DNA of 64,000 nt, from assembly GCA_022432975.1 (NCBI GenBank), contig CM039515.1:23268923-23332922 (forward strand). Direction: 5' to 3'. The number at the start of each line of letters is the position of its first letter. The stretch's first letter is position 1. Of the stretch, positions 36,335 to 48,502 are shown one piece after another. Both the position numbers and the translations under genes were made by a program. The notes under the pieces were generated by a model, which worked only from the letters and a program-made list of their open reading frames with translations, did not search any database and had not been told where the DNA came from. This DNA comes from Begonia masoniana. Lineage: Eukaryota; Streptophyta; Magnoliopsida; Cucurbitales; Begoniaceae.

Positions 36335-38460
36335 GGGAGACGATCATTTACAGACCTAAAGCCAATGGCTACTTGTAAATGAATCAACAGGCTCCATTGC
36401 GAGTAAAGCGGACGAGGAGGGACAGAGGGGAAACTAACGCACCTAACTCCCGTCCTCTCCAGAGGCGTCGTACTATTCGACGTCGGACGTGTCATAAATA
36501 TTTGTGGTAAATTTCTTTATCGAGGCTACCCTTTAAGTTTTTACTTTTAAACAAATATCTCATTAGGAGGTGAGAGTCACGATTTCATTAAAAAAAAGGG
36601 TTAAAATCATTTTAATTCTCCAAGTTTGGAGTAAATTCAAAAAAATTCCTCAACTTATTTTATGCTAAAAGTAACCGTAAACTATTAAAAACTTATAAAA
36701 AAATCTCTCACGGTTAACCAAACGCCTCTGTATAAATTTTACATATAACGTAGCCATTCTCTGAGAACGCTACCATTCCATTCGTAGGCGTTCTCCATGT
36801 TCTTTCTCACCATTCCATTCGGAGCGTTCTCCATGTGCAAGGCACGAGAGAACCGGGGGGTGCGTTTGGGGATGGACATCCCCTACGCGATGGAACGGGG
36901 GGTGCATTTGGGGTGGACACCCCGCACGCTGGAACTGCCCCTCGCGTGCGCTCGGGGGGTCTCCACCCTCACTGAACCCCCTTTGTTTCCCGTGCCCCGC
37001 ACGTGTGCCTCGACCTCAATGCACCATTCGGAGAATGGCTAATCATTCTCCTACAGTGACACCCGTGATCAATTATTGATCATGGGTGTTAACTGTGGGA
37101 GAACCGGGGGCCGTTCTCAGAGAACGGTCCCCCGTTCTCTCACCCTATTTAGGAGCTCTCGCCTCCAATCTCACCACCCCACATTTCTCTAACTCTCTCA
37201 ACCTCTCTACTATTGTCTTGCTCTAGAGAATTTTCGTTGTATAACGACGACAATGGATTCTGATTCACAATAGAGCAGTTGATCTGAGACGAGCCACACC
37301 TTTTGCGCGATCTGATGGTATTCGCACGCCACTTCTTGCATATGATGATCTTCGATCATTCGATCACTTATATTGAAATGAAGAAATCCGAGGGGTGCAT
37401 TCGACGTCCAAAACTCTAGAGAGGAGCTTCTAACACGGTTCCGGTTCAACATGATGAGTTGGAAAGCAGACCGGTAAGAGAAGAAATGCTCATCGAATTT
37501 TTTTTGGAAAGAATATAGTTATTTGAAGGATATTACAGCAGAAAATATCGAAATTCTTGAAAAATGGTTAGGATAAAATTTATGGGTTGGTCACGGGCCG
37601 GTCGGTCCTGTCTTCGAGCCCAACCGAATCGAACTGAGTCTTCTGAGTTTTTGCCTAAGACCGGAACCGGTCCTGGGAGGACCTGGACCCGGACTGGACC
37701 GACCGACAATTCGGTCCGTACGATTTTTGTCCCACTTTTTTTTTAAACAATAAATTTTCTGGGATAAGGTTATTAAACATTTCAGTCCAAAAACTCTTTC
37801 GTACTCTGCTTCTGTCTGCTTCTCCTTAAATATGAAATGCTTCTGGCTTCGCCTAACCTCTGTTTCTCAATTGAAATCTGCTTTATAACATAACTGCTTT
37901 GCAAGGTTGCCTTCTTCTCCAACGCACCCTGGTTTTTTATTCTCAGGCCGAAACCAGATTGCTCAGGCGAGCGTGAGGCGAGGGATTGGCCTGGTGTGCC
38001 GATTGTGGGAATGCCGAATGGCAGAAGACGACTGAAAAAATGCAATGCCTGAAGACGGAGCACGGGACGCTGTAACACCACCGTAAATTTACCCTCGTAC
38101 TTTATTAAAAAAATCACAACAAAAATTTAAACTTGCGTTCATTCCTTTTCATCGCATGTACACGATATTCAGCAGAAGACTATTCATTGTTAAAACCTAA
38201 AATAAAATTAAACTTATGTGTGAATGCTAAACCAATAGAAATATGAGCAAAGAATAAATTTTTCCTCTCGGGTTTCATCAAGAACAGTCAATCTTCAAAA
38301 CTTTTCTATTGGTTTTCATTAAGGAATTGTTTTTTTCCCTTTGTTTTTCATCAAACGGACCATAAAATCTTCAAAAAAAACTTTTTCTATGGTGATTTCA
38401 TTAAGAATTGTTTTTTTTTCCTCTCGGTGTCTTCAAATGGATGGAACGACAAACTAAGAG
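36335..38460. repeat. Arm 2 of the inverted duplication at a contig end
   Basis: Reverse complement of 16035-18159. It starts at the first base after the gap and the match ends where the other contig begins. It contains the LTR edge at 38071 and the adjoining non-LTR flank (36335-38070). Confidence 0.85.
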
Positions 38461-40588
38461 GCGAATGGGACTTTTAAAAATAGAAACAGAATGGACGTTT
38501 GAAATCCAGACAGAATGACAGCGAAAATAGCAGATAACGTGGACTTTGTACAATAGCAGACAGAATGGACGACGAAAATAGCCGATTAAACGGTTGACAT
38601 TTAAAATCGCAATAGAGTGGACTACAAGAAGCATACGGCAAACGTGGACGACAGAACAAAGGTGACGTGGCCGAAAGAAGCAGCAGGTGACTTGGACCGA
38701 CAGTTCTGCGCCCAAGACTGCATTCGTCCATGGCTCTATTCGTACCCCGAGGCTTTTCTCCACGGGACGTTATTACGTCCACTGGACGTGGATTTGACTT
38801 TGGACGTGACCTTTCTTATAGGTAACACTTAACTGCACTTGATCGTCACGGACTTTGGACGACTGACTTTCTTAAAGAAACTAATTAACTGACTTTTATC
38901 TCCAACGTACATTTGGACAGACTTTTCTTACAAATACTAAACCCAAACTCATACAATTCCCCCCCCCCTCCAAAAACCCCCCCCTGTTTCACCCATTACC
39001 TGAACAATTGCCCTTTCTCGAGATCAATCGGCTCGCTCTCTGGATTTTGTCCAGAGATCTGGTTTCATCACCATCTTTCCCCCCTGCAATACATTTAACA
39101 TCATCAAACTATGAGTCAACTTGACAGAGAAGCCAATTCAATATTCATTAAAATCTAATCTATTTCAATATCAATCAACCCAGTTCATCACTCTCCAAAC
39201 ATAATCTGTTATTTCTCCAACATAAACATATATCGAAAATCTCTCCATAGAAACAAAGTTTTCTAAAACATTAAAACATCCACTATCCCTTATCCAATAT
39301 CATACCTCCTAAAATGATTCTATTTATACAATCTCCATCTAAATCCACCATCAGCCACATACCCGAAAAATCCTCAAAACACCTTCTTACATCCCACGAG
39401 TCAAATAACCTGACTACCCAGTGCCCTCCCCACGCCAACTTCTTCATCCCTGCGCATTATCCTCGAGTGGAGGGATCTCATTCTCACACCGTAAGCGAAT
39501 CACCTACACCATACAGACACTAAGATCCTAAAGCACGCATTAAATCTTCGTACATTGCAAATACATGCTGTGCATAATGAGTTCGTAAATCATGCCGACC
39601 TTTAATCATTTCATTACAAACAGACGTCACCGGGTCAAAACGCTCACCAGATGGAGAGGGCAACGTCCTGGCGGTTAGACCTCCCTTTCCATCTACCTGG
39701 GAAACGCTTCCATCCGTACCCAGCCCCACCTGAACCCCACCACCGTCCTGACAGATACGTACCATTCGTTTCTTTAATTCAGTCTTTTCTTAAACAAGTT
39801 TAAATCTATTTTCATGCTATTTTGAAAGACGTGATGCATGTACAGAAAAATGCATAATTTAAACTACCAACGTGTATACCCTCAGACGATAAAAATATAC
39901 CTATAAAATCAGCTTCCTACCTACTAACTACCCACCAAAACAATTAACAAACAAACCCCAATATTCCTAACCGCAACTTCGACATACGGTGTAGCCCTCG
40001 TCCATAGTACGCCACGAGAACTTACCTCGCCTCCGTTAACGTTTGCTTCCGGCCACGAGCGTGTCCCTAGGCAATTTGCAACAATCGCGTCACAGAGTTT
40101 AAAACGTTAAACATCCAAACTAAGGAAACCCTTAACTAAAGAATTTTCTAAAACTCTAATTTAACTCATTGATCATTTTATCAGCAATTTTAAATACTCC
40201 GACAACCTAAAACCTCCATTAACGAGTTTTCCAAACCTTAAACATCCACATCCTAACATTTCCTCAATAAATCGCTTAACTTCGTTCAATAACTCCCAAT
40301 ACAATCGATTAGGGTCGTAATAAGGTACCCTAACAATTTTTTTAAACTTATCACGGTTTCTCAAAACCTAAACGAAACTCTAAAAACCCGTTAACCCGTG
40401 AAAACCAAAATCTAACGTCCTATGAAGCTTATAATCTTCCTAGTTGTTGAAGGCGAAAAATCGCGAAGAAACTCTGTGATTACCCCTGTGCACGTCTGGG
40501 TACTATGGCTGCACGAGGACACCGTAACCCGGATAGCGGTCATCCGCTTGGGGCAAACCGAAGGTGACAGTTCGTAAGAAAGGGAGGT
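38071..40588 (-). repeat. 3' LTR of the gag-only gypsy element, distal part
   Basis: On the minus strand it ends GGTGGTGTTACA at 38071, against non-repeat flank. It is collinear with 50004-53540: CCGTAAATTTACCCTCG at 38080, GGACGACGAAAATAGC words near 38570, the GTGGAGGGATCTCATTCTCAC block at 39465, the GTAAATCATGC block at 39585 and the AACCTCCATTAACGAG block at 40206. It carries many more single-base indels than its sister copies. Confidence 0.75.
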
Positions 40589-41697
40589 CCATCACATCCC
40601 AATATCGCGTGGGGAAGTATGTTGGAAATGAACAGAGTCAAGTAACCTTCCCACAAGCAAGACCGCGTTTGGAGCACGATTGGCAACGGAATCTAATAAG
40701 AACTCCGAATTAAAAGTGCTTTCTGCGAGAGCATTCCAGTTGGGACCTTCTGGAAGTTTTCTCGCCAAACACAGCCGTGAGGGGAGATAGTGGGTACGGC
40801 CCAATCCCCCGAGCTTACATATCTTGCTGGATTGGGGACCGTTAATTGTGTGACCCAATGTGAACGTATGTGTAACGACTGCGGGCAAACCTCGGTTCGT
40901 GCAACCTCGGACCTAAGCCGAGTTTATCTAATCCCTGACTCTAGTATATGCGAATCCCGGTCGTAAAGAGGTGTTTGTCACAATCCCACTTTGCTTGGGG
41001 AAGTACATGGAAATGAACATATGTAAGCGATCCTTCCCAAGTAGCAAGACGCGTTTTTGGATCACATTGACAATAGGATCTCATAGAAACTCCGAAGTTA
41101 AAAGTGCTTCGCGCGAGCATTCCAGGTTGGGTGACCTTATCGTGAATTTCCGCCAACAAAGCCGTGGGGGAGATATGGGCTACGTCCCAATGCCCAGAGC
41201 GGACACTATCTTGCTGGGAAAATGGGTTCTTTACAATGGTATCAGAGCCCTTTACCCCACCGAAATTGGCCAACGGAGTAGGTTGGGCCCCCCCCGAGGT
41301 GTGTGATTGTGATTACCGAGATGTGCAACGTATGTTCACTTCTGTAAAAAACCTCGGGTTGCGGGGCAACCTCGGACCTAAGCCGAGTGTAGGCGAATCC
41401 CTGACTAGCGAGTATAGGCGATCCCGGTCGTAAATAGGGTTGTCACAACTCCCACATCGCTTGGGAGTACATGGAAAATGAACATATGTAAGAGAGCCCC
41501 TCCAGATAGAACACTTCGTTTGATCACAATTGACAACGGATTCCATACGCACCTCGAAGTTAAAAGTTTTTCGGCGAGAGCAAGTCCCGTTTGGGTACCT
41601 TCCCCGGACGTCTCGCCAACAAAGCCGGAGGGAGGATATTGGGCGACGTCCCAACCCCAAAGCGGACAATATCTTGCTGGGAAAGAGGGTCGTTACA
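40589..41697 (+). mobile_element. Cassandra-like TRIM array, copy 1
   Basis: Three LTR copies at about 40589-40846, 40976-41235 and 41441-41697. A primer site TGGTATCAGAGC follows the second (41237-41248). Each LTR has the 5S-like core (AACTCCGAAGTTAAAAGTGC near 41089). Many small indels relative to 44303-45447. Confidence 0.8.
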
Positions 41698-42053
41698 AAA
41701 TCGGTTGATCGAGAGGAAAATCACCGCGTGATGGAGGAGGCTCGCCTGTATGAAATCGCCAGACGAGGGAGACAGGCAAAATCGTGAAGTGTTTCTGAGA
41801 AGAAAGGCTTTTGCCTTATTTTATAAAATTGACCTGTCAATGGTCGTTTGCCCTTCCTTTGATTTTACATTTAGTTCGTCCGTTTTTTCGTTTATTTAGC
41901 TAAACCATATCGATTTCTCCAAAATTTTCTTACTTCCTAAAATCCATATTAATCATTAGGATTCAAATAAAGCTCTCAATTCGCAAAACCGGCTTAAATT
42001 CTTTTATTTACGAAATGCACTAGTAAGCGAAAACCTACACCTACGGGTGTACA
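41698..42053 (-). repeat. 3' LTR start (copy 1)
   Basis: A degraded copy of 45448-45812. The edge GGGTGTACA at 42053 has lost one base of the usual GGGTGTTACA and is followed by the reverse-complement PPT TTCCACCCTCTTGAATAG. Confidence 0.7.
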
Positions 42054-42842
42054 TTCCACCCTCTTGAATAGAACTTTTGGTCCTCAAAAGTGGCGCATCG
42101 TATAGTTCTTGACATTAACGCCCTACCTCTTGCAACCTTATTCCACACCTTCGAGTTCCTTCCCTTTTCTCTTAAATTTTTAATTTCTTATTTAAAAAAC
42201 TTCGATTCTTCTTACCTAGGATCTATCCTTCTGTGGTTCTAAAAACAACTCTTATAACACTGATACAACATTATCCTCATACGGTATTCATTACTCCAAT
42301 GCCTAAACACGTTTTTTTCCTACAATTGCGCCTTACCCAATTTCCTAAGTCCAATCAACGATCCTTACTGTTTATTTGACACTTAACGACTCGCCCACAC
42401 TCTGGTCTATACTTAGGGTCCACCCATGTTTCTAGATAAACTCGCTACCAGACTTTCAACTCAGCCTCAAATTCGCTCCCACTCTTAATTGGATGTACAC
42501 TCCTTACGTAGTACTGCGCTAATTGAATTTTCAAATCTCGATCTACATCGTCCTTTAAAAACTTGCGCAGGGCTCGACTTTCACTTATTCGCGCCACAGA
42601 TTAGATCTCCTATAAGGCAAACGTTTCTAAGTTTTTTTCTTCATCTACGTCTTTCCTCATCTGTTCTTTACCTCATGGCGAAACTTAAGCTTCCTAACGT
42701 TCAGCTAGATCCGAATATTGTCCTAAAATTTCTTTCCAACCCCTGAGCTAGTTAACCCACCTTCGACTTGCCATAGTCGGACTTTATGCTACTCAAATTC
42801 TTCTACATTTTCCTTTAGTATTAATCTCTCATAACAAAAAAA

Positions 42843-42937
<95 letters not shown>

Positions 42938-43801
42938 CTCACCAGTACCCAAGTGCATACGTCCTTAAGCAACTTAACGGTTTTTCTTTAATACTATTCC
43001 TATTAGTTTCCCACTAAAATTCCGTTCTCTATATTTCGCAAGCTATCGCTCGCATATCTCATGGTCTCACCGAGTCCAACTAGAAACTAATTCGCTACTC
43101 TCTAAATCTTGGTTCCTTTCATAAGTAAACCTTATAAACATTCGCATTCATTCTTAAGCTACATTGAGGGCCTCTCCCTTATGCTTAACCTGAGTTCTCA
43201 TTCTTCTACATATGCTCTCGTCTAACGTAAACTTTTATTAACTTGGGCACCGTCAAGGCCCCAATTCCTCGCCTTTGATATACTCCACATTATTTATTCT
43301 AACTTTTAGTCATTTTGCGTATTCTGAGTCTCGACTTGTTGAATCAAGTCCAAACTTTGAATTAACGTTTCTTACCTCATTTTTCGTCTAAATCCGCATT
43401 TGTTAATCCACAATTCCTCAAATCGTATGACCCTAACCTGGCCACGCGTCCAATCTTACCCTTTCCGTAAATCTATAATCCTCTGCACTTATCTCTAATA
43501 TCGCCCAAGAATTTCTTTGAGGTTACTCAATTATCTACCCTCTTCGTTCCGCCTAGTGGGTGTCTGAATATTCTACTTTGTTCCCTTGCAACGATTTATC
43601 CAACGATCCTCTTGGTTTGCAACTTGTTGTAGGTAAGTTTAACATCCTTGTCACTCCTCTCAATTTTAAAATCTTCCCCTTCTATTTTTCAAGATTTAGA
43701 ACACCATTTCATTCAGTTCAACTTTCTTAGTTTCCTCGAACACTGATGCTTCTACTCTTCCACCCTTGAGGTAGGGTCCCCCCCCCCCTTATGTGTTGTG
43801 G
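42054..43801 (-). other. Non-coding body of the gypsy element (copy 1)
   Basis: A copy of 45813-47490. It contains an A-run of 90 (42844-42933), preceded by seven A and one C, where copy 2 reads CTATTTTATCAACAG. A C-homopolymer at 43779-43788 also replaces a mixed sequence. No ORF of note. Confidence 0.65.
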
Positions 43802-44213
43802 TAGGGGTGGTCAGAACCGCCCGGAACCCCGCAAAACCCAGACTGGACCGGTGGTCCGGGCCGGTTCCTTTGGCCGGTTCTGCCTACTGTGGAACCGTCC
43901 CCGGTTCCACGGATTCAAGAACCGAGAACCGCGTCCGTTTCTCGTTTCTCATCCCAGGACCGGGAAATCCCATGCGAGAAACCGCCCCATGGGTCGGACC
44001 CAGTGGGTTTTATCCGACCCATGGGGCGGATAACTTAAAAAAAATAAAACACTAAAACAACATCCCTAGTCCACATCCACCAGAAGCCCTCCTCATTTCA
44101 CTCCTCGCATCGACCCGACCCGCCCCAACCCGACTATCGTTGGCGACCCACGTCCTCAATCAAGGCTCCCACCGTCGACCAGCAACTTTCGCAGTTCATT
44201 AACATAGACTCGG
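43802..44213 (+). mobile_element. Truncated hAT element (copy 1)
   Basis: It begins TAGGGGTGGTCAGAACCGCC and follows 47491-47916 with indels. It ends at TTCATTAACATAGACT, after which copy 2 of the duplication begins. Confidence 0.75.
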
Positions 44214-44302
44214 CACGTATGGGTCGATGGGCTGCACTGAACCGGAACCCGGAAGCGGTAAGTCCCTTTGGGCAAACGGAGGTGACAGTCCGAAAAGGGA
44301 GT

Positions 44303-45447
44303 TCATCACAAATCCCATATCGCTTGGGGAAGTATGTGGAAATGAAACATATGTAAAGAGACCCTTCCAACATAGCAAGCGCGGTTGGAGCACGATGGCA
44401 CGGATCTCATAAGGAATCCGAAGTTTTAACGTGCTTCGGCGGAGAGCAATTCCAGGTTGGGTTTGACCTTCTGTGAAGTTCTCGCCAAACAAGCCGTGAG
44501 GGGAGGATATTGGGTTACGGCCCAATCCCCAGAGCGGACAATATCTTGCTGGGATATGGGGTCGTTAAATTGTGATGACCCGAATGTGAACGTATGTGTA
44601 CGACTGCGGGCAAACCTCGGGTTGCGGGGAAACATCGGGACCTAAGCCGAGGTCGTAGGCGAATCCCGGACTCGAGTATAGGCGAATCCCGGGTCGTAAA
44701 GAGGTGGTTGTCACAATCCCACTTTGCTTGGGGAAGTACATGGAAATGAAACATATGTAAGAGATCCTTCCAAGATAGCAAGACGCGTTTTGGAGCACAA
44801 TTGACAATGGATCTCATAAGAACTCCGAAGTTAAAAGTGCTTCGGCGAGAGCAATTCCAGGTTGGGTGACCTTTCGGGAAGTTCTCGCCAAACAAAGCCG
44901 TGAGGGGAGGATATTGGGCTACGTCCCAATTCCCAGAGCGGACAATATCTTGCTGGGAAAAGGGGTCGTTACAAATGGTATCAGAGCCTGTACCCAACCG
45001 GAAATGTGGCCAACGAGGACGTTGGGCCCCCGAGGGGGGTGATTGTGATTACCCGAATGTGAACGTATGTGTACGACTGCGGGGTAAACCTCGGGTTGCG
45101 GGGCAAACCTCGGGACCTAAGCCGAGTGTAGGCGAATCCCGGACTCGAGTATAGGCGAATCCCGGGTCGTAAAGAGGGGGTTGTCACAATCCCACATCGC
45201 TTGGGGAAGTACATGGAAATGAAACATATGTAAGAGATCCCTCCCAAGATAGCAACACGCGTTTTGGAGCACAATTGACAACGGATTCCATAAGAACTCC
45301 GAAGTTAAAAGTGTTTCGGCGAGAGCAATTCCAGGTTGGGTGACCTTCCGGGAAGTTCTCGCCAAACAAAGCCGTGAGGGGAGGATATTGGGCTACGTCC
45401 CAATCCCCAAAGCGGACAATATCTTGCTGGGAAAAGAGGTCGTTACA
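44303..45447 (+). mobile_element. Cassandra-like TRIM in tandem (three LTRs)
   Basis: LTRs at 44303-44568, 44709-44973 (265 bp) and 45182-45447 (266 bp), running TGTCACAATCCCAC ... GTCGTTACA. Between the second and third LTR is a complete 208-bp internal domain with primer site TGGTATCAGAGC (44976-44987) and polypurine tract AAAGAGGGGG (45171-45180). The first internal segment (44569-44708) lacks the primer site. Cassandra elements are non-coding TRIMs whose LTRs carry 5S rRNA promoter sequence and move with proteins made elsewhere. It lies in the 3' LTR of the gypsy element. Confidence 0.92.
45283..45362 (+). other. 5S rRNA-like core within the Cassandra LTR
   Basis: ATAAGAACTCCGAAGTTAAA, GGCGAGAGCAATTCCAGG and TTGGGTGACCTTCCGGGAAG match the interior of plant 5S rRNA, including the box A-like and box C (GGGTGACC) promoter parts. 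The same core is in the other LTR copies. It is not a functional 5S gene: the first third and the 3' end of 5S are missing. Confidence 0.88.
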
Positions 45448-45812
45448 AAATCGGTTGATCGGAGAGGAAAATCACCGGCGTGAGGGAGGAGGCGTCGCCT
45501 GGAATGAAATCGCCAGAGAGGGAGGAAAAGAAAATCGTGAAGTGTTCTGGAGAAGAAAAGGCTTTTGCCTTATTTTATAAAATTGACTTGTCAAATGGTC
45601 GTTTTGCCCTTCCTTTGATTTTATATTAGTTTCGTCCTTTGTTTCGTTATTTAGCTAACCATTCGGTTTCTCCAAAATTTTCTTACTTATCCTAAAATCC
45701 ATATTAATCATTAGGATTCAAATAAAGCTCTCAATTCGCAAAACGGACTTAAATTCTTTTATTTACGAAAATGCCCTTAGTAAGCGAAAACCTGAAAATC
45801 TCGGGTGTTACA
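45448..45812 (-). repeat. 3' LTR, first 365 bp, of the gag-only gypsy element
   Basis: On the minus strand it begins TGTAACACCCGAGATTTTCAGG at 45812 and runs to the Cassandra insertion at 45447. The rest of this LTR lies beyond the Cassandra and the duplicated block (38071-40588). The matching first part of the 5' LTR is missing at 53540. Confidence 0.75.
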
Positions 45813-45845
45813 TTCCACCCTCTTTAATAGAAATTTTGTCCTCAA
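45813..45845 (-). other. Polypurine tract of the gag-only gypsy element
   Basis: Minus strand reads TTTTGAGGACAAAATTTC then TATTAAAGAGGGTGGAA directly before TGTAACACCC, the standard GAGGACAAAATTT ... purine-tract layout of plant gypsy elements. Confidence 0.75.
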
Positions 45846-47482
45846 AATTGGCTCAGCGTATATTTCTTGACATTAACGCCCTACATCTTGCAGCCTTATT
45901 CCACACCTTTCGAGTTCCTTCCCTTTATCTCTCAAAATTTTTAATTTCTTATTTAAAAACTTCGATTCTATCTATACATAGGATCTATCTCTGTGGTTCT
46001 AAAACAAAACTCTTATAACCAATTGATACAACATTATCCTCATAACTGTATTCCTTACTTCCAATTGTCCTAAACACGTTTTTGCCTACACATTGAGCCT
46101 TACCCAAATTTCCTAAGTCCCAATCAAACGATCCTTACTGTGTATTTGACACTTAACGACTCGCACACACTCTGGTCTATACTTAGGGTCAACCTTCATG
46201 GTTCTAGACTAAAACTCTCTACCATACTTTCCAACATCAGCCTCAAATTCGCATTCCCTACTCTTAATTGGATTGTACACGTCCTTACTTAAGTACTGAG
46301 CATAATTGAATTTTCAAATCTTCGATCATACATCGTCACTTTAAAACTTGCGCATGCGTCGACTTTCACTTATTCGCCCACAGATTAGATCTCCTAATAA
46401 TGCAAACTTCTAAGTTTTTCTTTCATCTACGTCTTTCCTCAGCTGTTCCTTTACCTCATGGCTATACTTAAGCTTCCTAACGTCAGCTAGATCGAATATT
46501 GTCTAAAAATTTCTTCCAACCCCTGAGCTGTAACCCAAACTTCGACTTTGTCCATAGTCGGAATGTATGCTAACTCAAATTCTTCTACATTTCCTTTAGT
46601 ATTAATCTCTCATAACTATTTTATCAACAGTACCCAAGTTGCATACTTCCTTAAGCAACTTAACGGTCTTAATAACTATTCCTATGTAGTTTCCCACTAA
46701 AATTCCGTTCTCTATATTTCGCAAGCTATCTCATCGAAATATCTCATGGTCTCAACGAGTCCAACTAGAAACTAGAGTCGCTACTCTCTTAAGATCTTGG
46801 TTCCTTTATAAGTAAAACCTTATAAACATCGCATTTCATTCTAAGCTACATTGATGGGCTCTCCCGTTATGCCTTAACTGGAGTTCTCATTCTATCTACA
46901 TTATGCTCATCGTCTAACGTAAATTTTTATTAACTTTGGGCACAGTCAAGTCCCCAAGTCTCGCCATTGATATACTCCAAATTATTTATTCTAACTTTAG
47001 GTCATTTGCGTATTCATTAGTCTCGACTTGTTGAATACAAGTCAAACTTTTGAAATTAAAGTTTACTTACCTAATTTTCGTGTAAATCCTCATTTGTTAA
47101 TCCACGAATTCCTCAAATCGTATGACACTAAGCACTGAGCCAAGCTTCCAATCTTAACCCTTCATTAAATCTAATAATCCTCTGCACTTATCTCTAATAT
47201 CGCACAAGAATTTCTTTGAGGTTACTAAATGATCTACCCTCTTTCGTTCCTCCTAGTGGGTTCTGAATATTCTACTTTGTTCCCTTGCAACGATTTATCC
47301 AACGATCCTCTTGTTTGCAAACTTGTTGTAGGTAAGTTTACATCCTTAGTCCAACTCTACTCGAATTTTAAAATCTTACCCTTCTATTTTTCAAAGATTT
47401 AGAAACACCATTTCATTCAGGTTAACTTTCTTAGTTTCTCGAACACTGATGCTTCTACTTCCACCCTGGAGGTAAGTCTAAT
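45846..47482 (-). other. Non-coding body of the gag-only gypsy element
   Basis: About 1.6 kb with no pol motifs on either strand and only short ORFs. It resembles the filler DNA of LARD or TR-GAG elements. Confidence 0.55.
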
Positions 47483-47490
47483 GTTTGTGG

Positions 47491-48502
47491 TAGGGGTGGG
47501 CAGAACCGGCCCGGAACCGCAAAACCAGACTGGACCGGTGGTCCGGGCCGGTTCTTGGCCGGTTCTGCCTACTGTGGAACCGGTCCCGGTTCCACGGATT
47601 CAAGAACCGAGAACCGCGGTCCGGTTCTCGGTTCTCGAATCCAGGACCGGGAAATCCCATGAGAGAACCGACCCATGGGTCGGCCCAGTGGGTTATCCGA
47701 CCCATGGGTCGGATAACTTAAAAAAAAAATAAAAACACTAAAACAACAGCCCTAGTCCACATCCAGCGAGAGCCCTCCCTCATTTCACTCCTTAGCATCG
47801 AACCGGCGACCCGTCCCCAACCCCGACCTAGCGAGTTGGCGACCTCACGTCTCAGATTCAAGCAGCTCCGACCGTCGACCAGCAACTTTCGCAGTTCATT
47901 ACATAGACTTAAGACTTTCCTCCTGTCTGTAGAACATTTCAGACGACATTGAAAGAGCAGGAGATAGAGACAGATCAATATCGGCTGAAAACTAGGGTTT
48001 CTTCTTCCAAGCTTGATCAAACGCTTCTGGTTTTCCTTCTCATCTCTCAGCTTTTCATAATCGTTTTCTCTAGCAGATATCTGTCTCTTTTCCATGTGTT
48101 TTTCAGGTGAAGTTAGACAGAGAAAGGGGGGAGAGAATGGAAGTAGGAATCGATGAAGGGTAGGAGAGAGAGAGTCATTAAAGAGAGGAATCGATGAAGG
48201 GTAGGAGAGAGAGACATTAAAGAGAGGAATCGATGAAGGGTAGGGGAGAGAGAGAGTCATTAAAGAGAGGTAGGTGTAGCCATTAAAGCTCCTCAGAAGT
48301 CAGAAGAAAAGCAATGGAAATTGTACGGGAGGGAACCGGAACCGAACCGGAACCGGACCGTAAAATTCGGTCCGGTTCCGGTTCGGTACCGGTTCTGCTA
48401 TAGACCGGTTCCGGTTTTAGGAATTTATTTCCCGAAACCAACGGTCCGGTCCGGTTCCAGCCCAGAACCGGCCCGGCCCGGACCGGACCGTGCCCAGCCC
48501 TA
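47491..48502 (+). mobile_element. Non-autonomous hAT-type DNA transposon
   Basis: 1012 bp flanked by a perfect 8-bp target duplication GTTTGTGG (47483-47490, 48503-48510). Terminal inverted repeats are TAGGGGTGGGCA and TGCCCAGCCCTA (one mismatch), a hAT signature. Subterminal DNA is packed with ACCGG/CCGGT words at both ends. An internal open frame on the minus strand (48260-47718) has no transposase motif; its start is a three-fold 41-bp repeat (48140-48275, GGAATCGATGAAGGGTAGG). The middle (47870-48120) may be captured gene DNA, since CTAGGGTTTCTTCTTCC looks like plant leader sequence, but the source is unknown. Confidence 0.9.

Larger units (their letters stand above)
40480..44213. repeat. 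Direct duplication, copy 1 (noisy)
   Basis: It matches 44214-47916 block by block: Cassandra LTRs (40976 and 44709; 41441 and 45182), the LTR/PPT junction (42053 and 45812), the element body, and the hAT left end (43802 and 47491). The offset changes from about 3733 to 3689, mainly because copy 1 has a roughly 90-base A run. Differences are mostly single-base indels in homopolymers. Copy 1 stops inside the hAT element at about 44213. Confidence 0.85.
44214..47916. repeat. Direct duplication, copy 2 (cleaner)
   Basis: Second unit of the roughly 3.7-kb direct repeat. From about 44700 onwards its sequence is regular: Cassandra LTRs have intact ends and the hAT element continues uninterrupted to its true right end. 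Confidence 0.85.

Noticed and set aside
45283..45362. 5S rRNA gene
   Set aside because: Only the interior of 5S is present, repeated inside Cassandra LTRs with TRIM primer site and PPT; not a transcribed 5S unit.
40592..45369. Many ORFs of 60-160 codons on both strands across the Cassandra arrays
   Set aside because: Cassandra is non-coding; the frames change between copies with every indel.
47718..48260. 180-codon minus-strand ORF as a transposase
   Set aside because: The first third is a 41-bp repeat translated three times and there are no hAT dimerisation or catalytic motifs.
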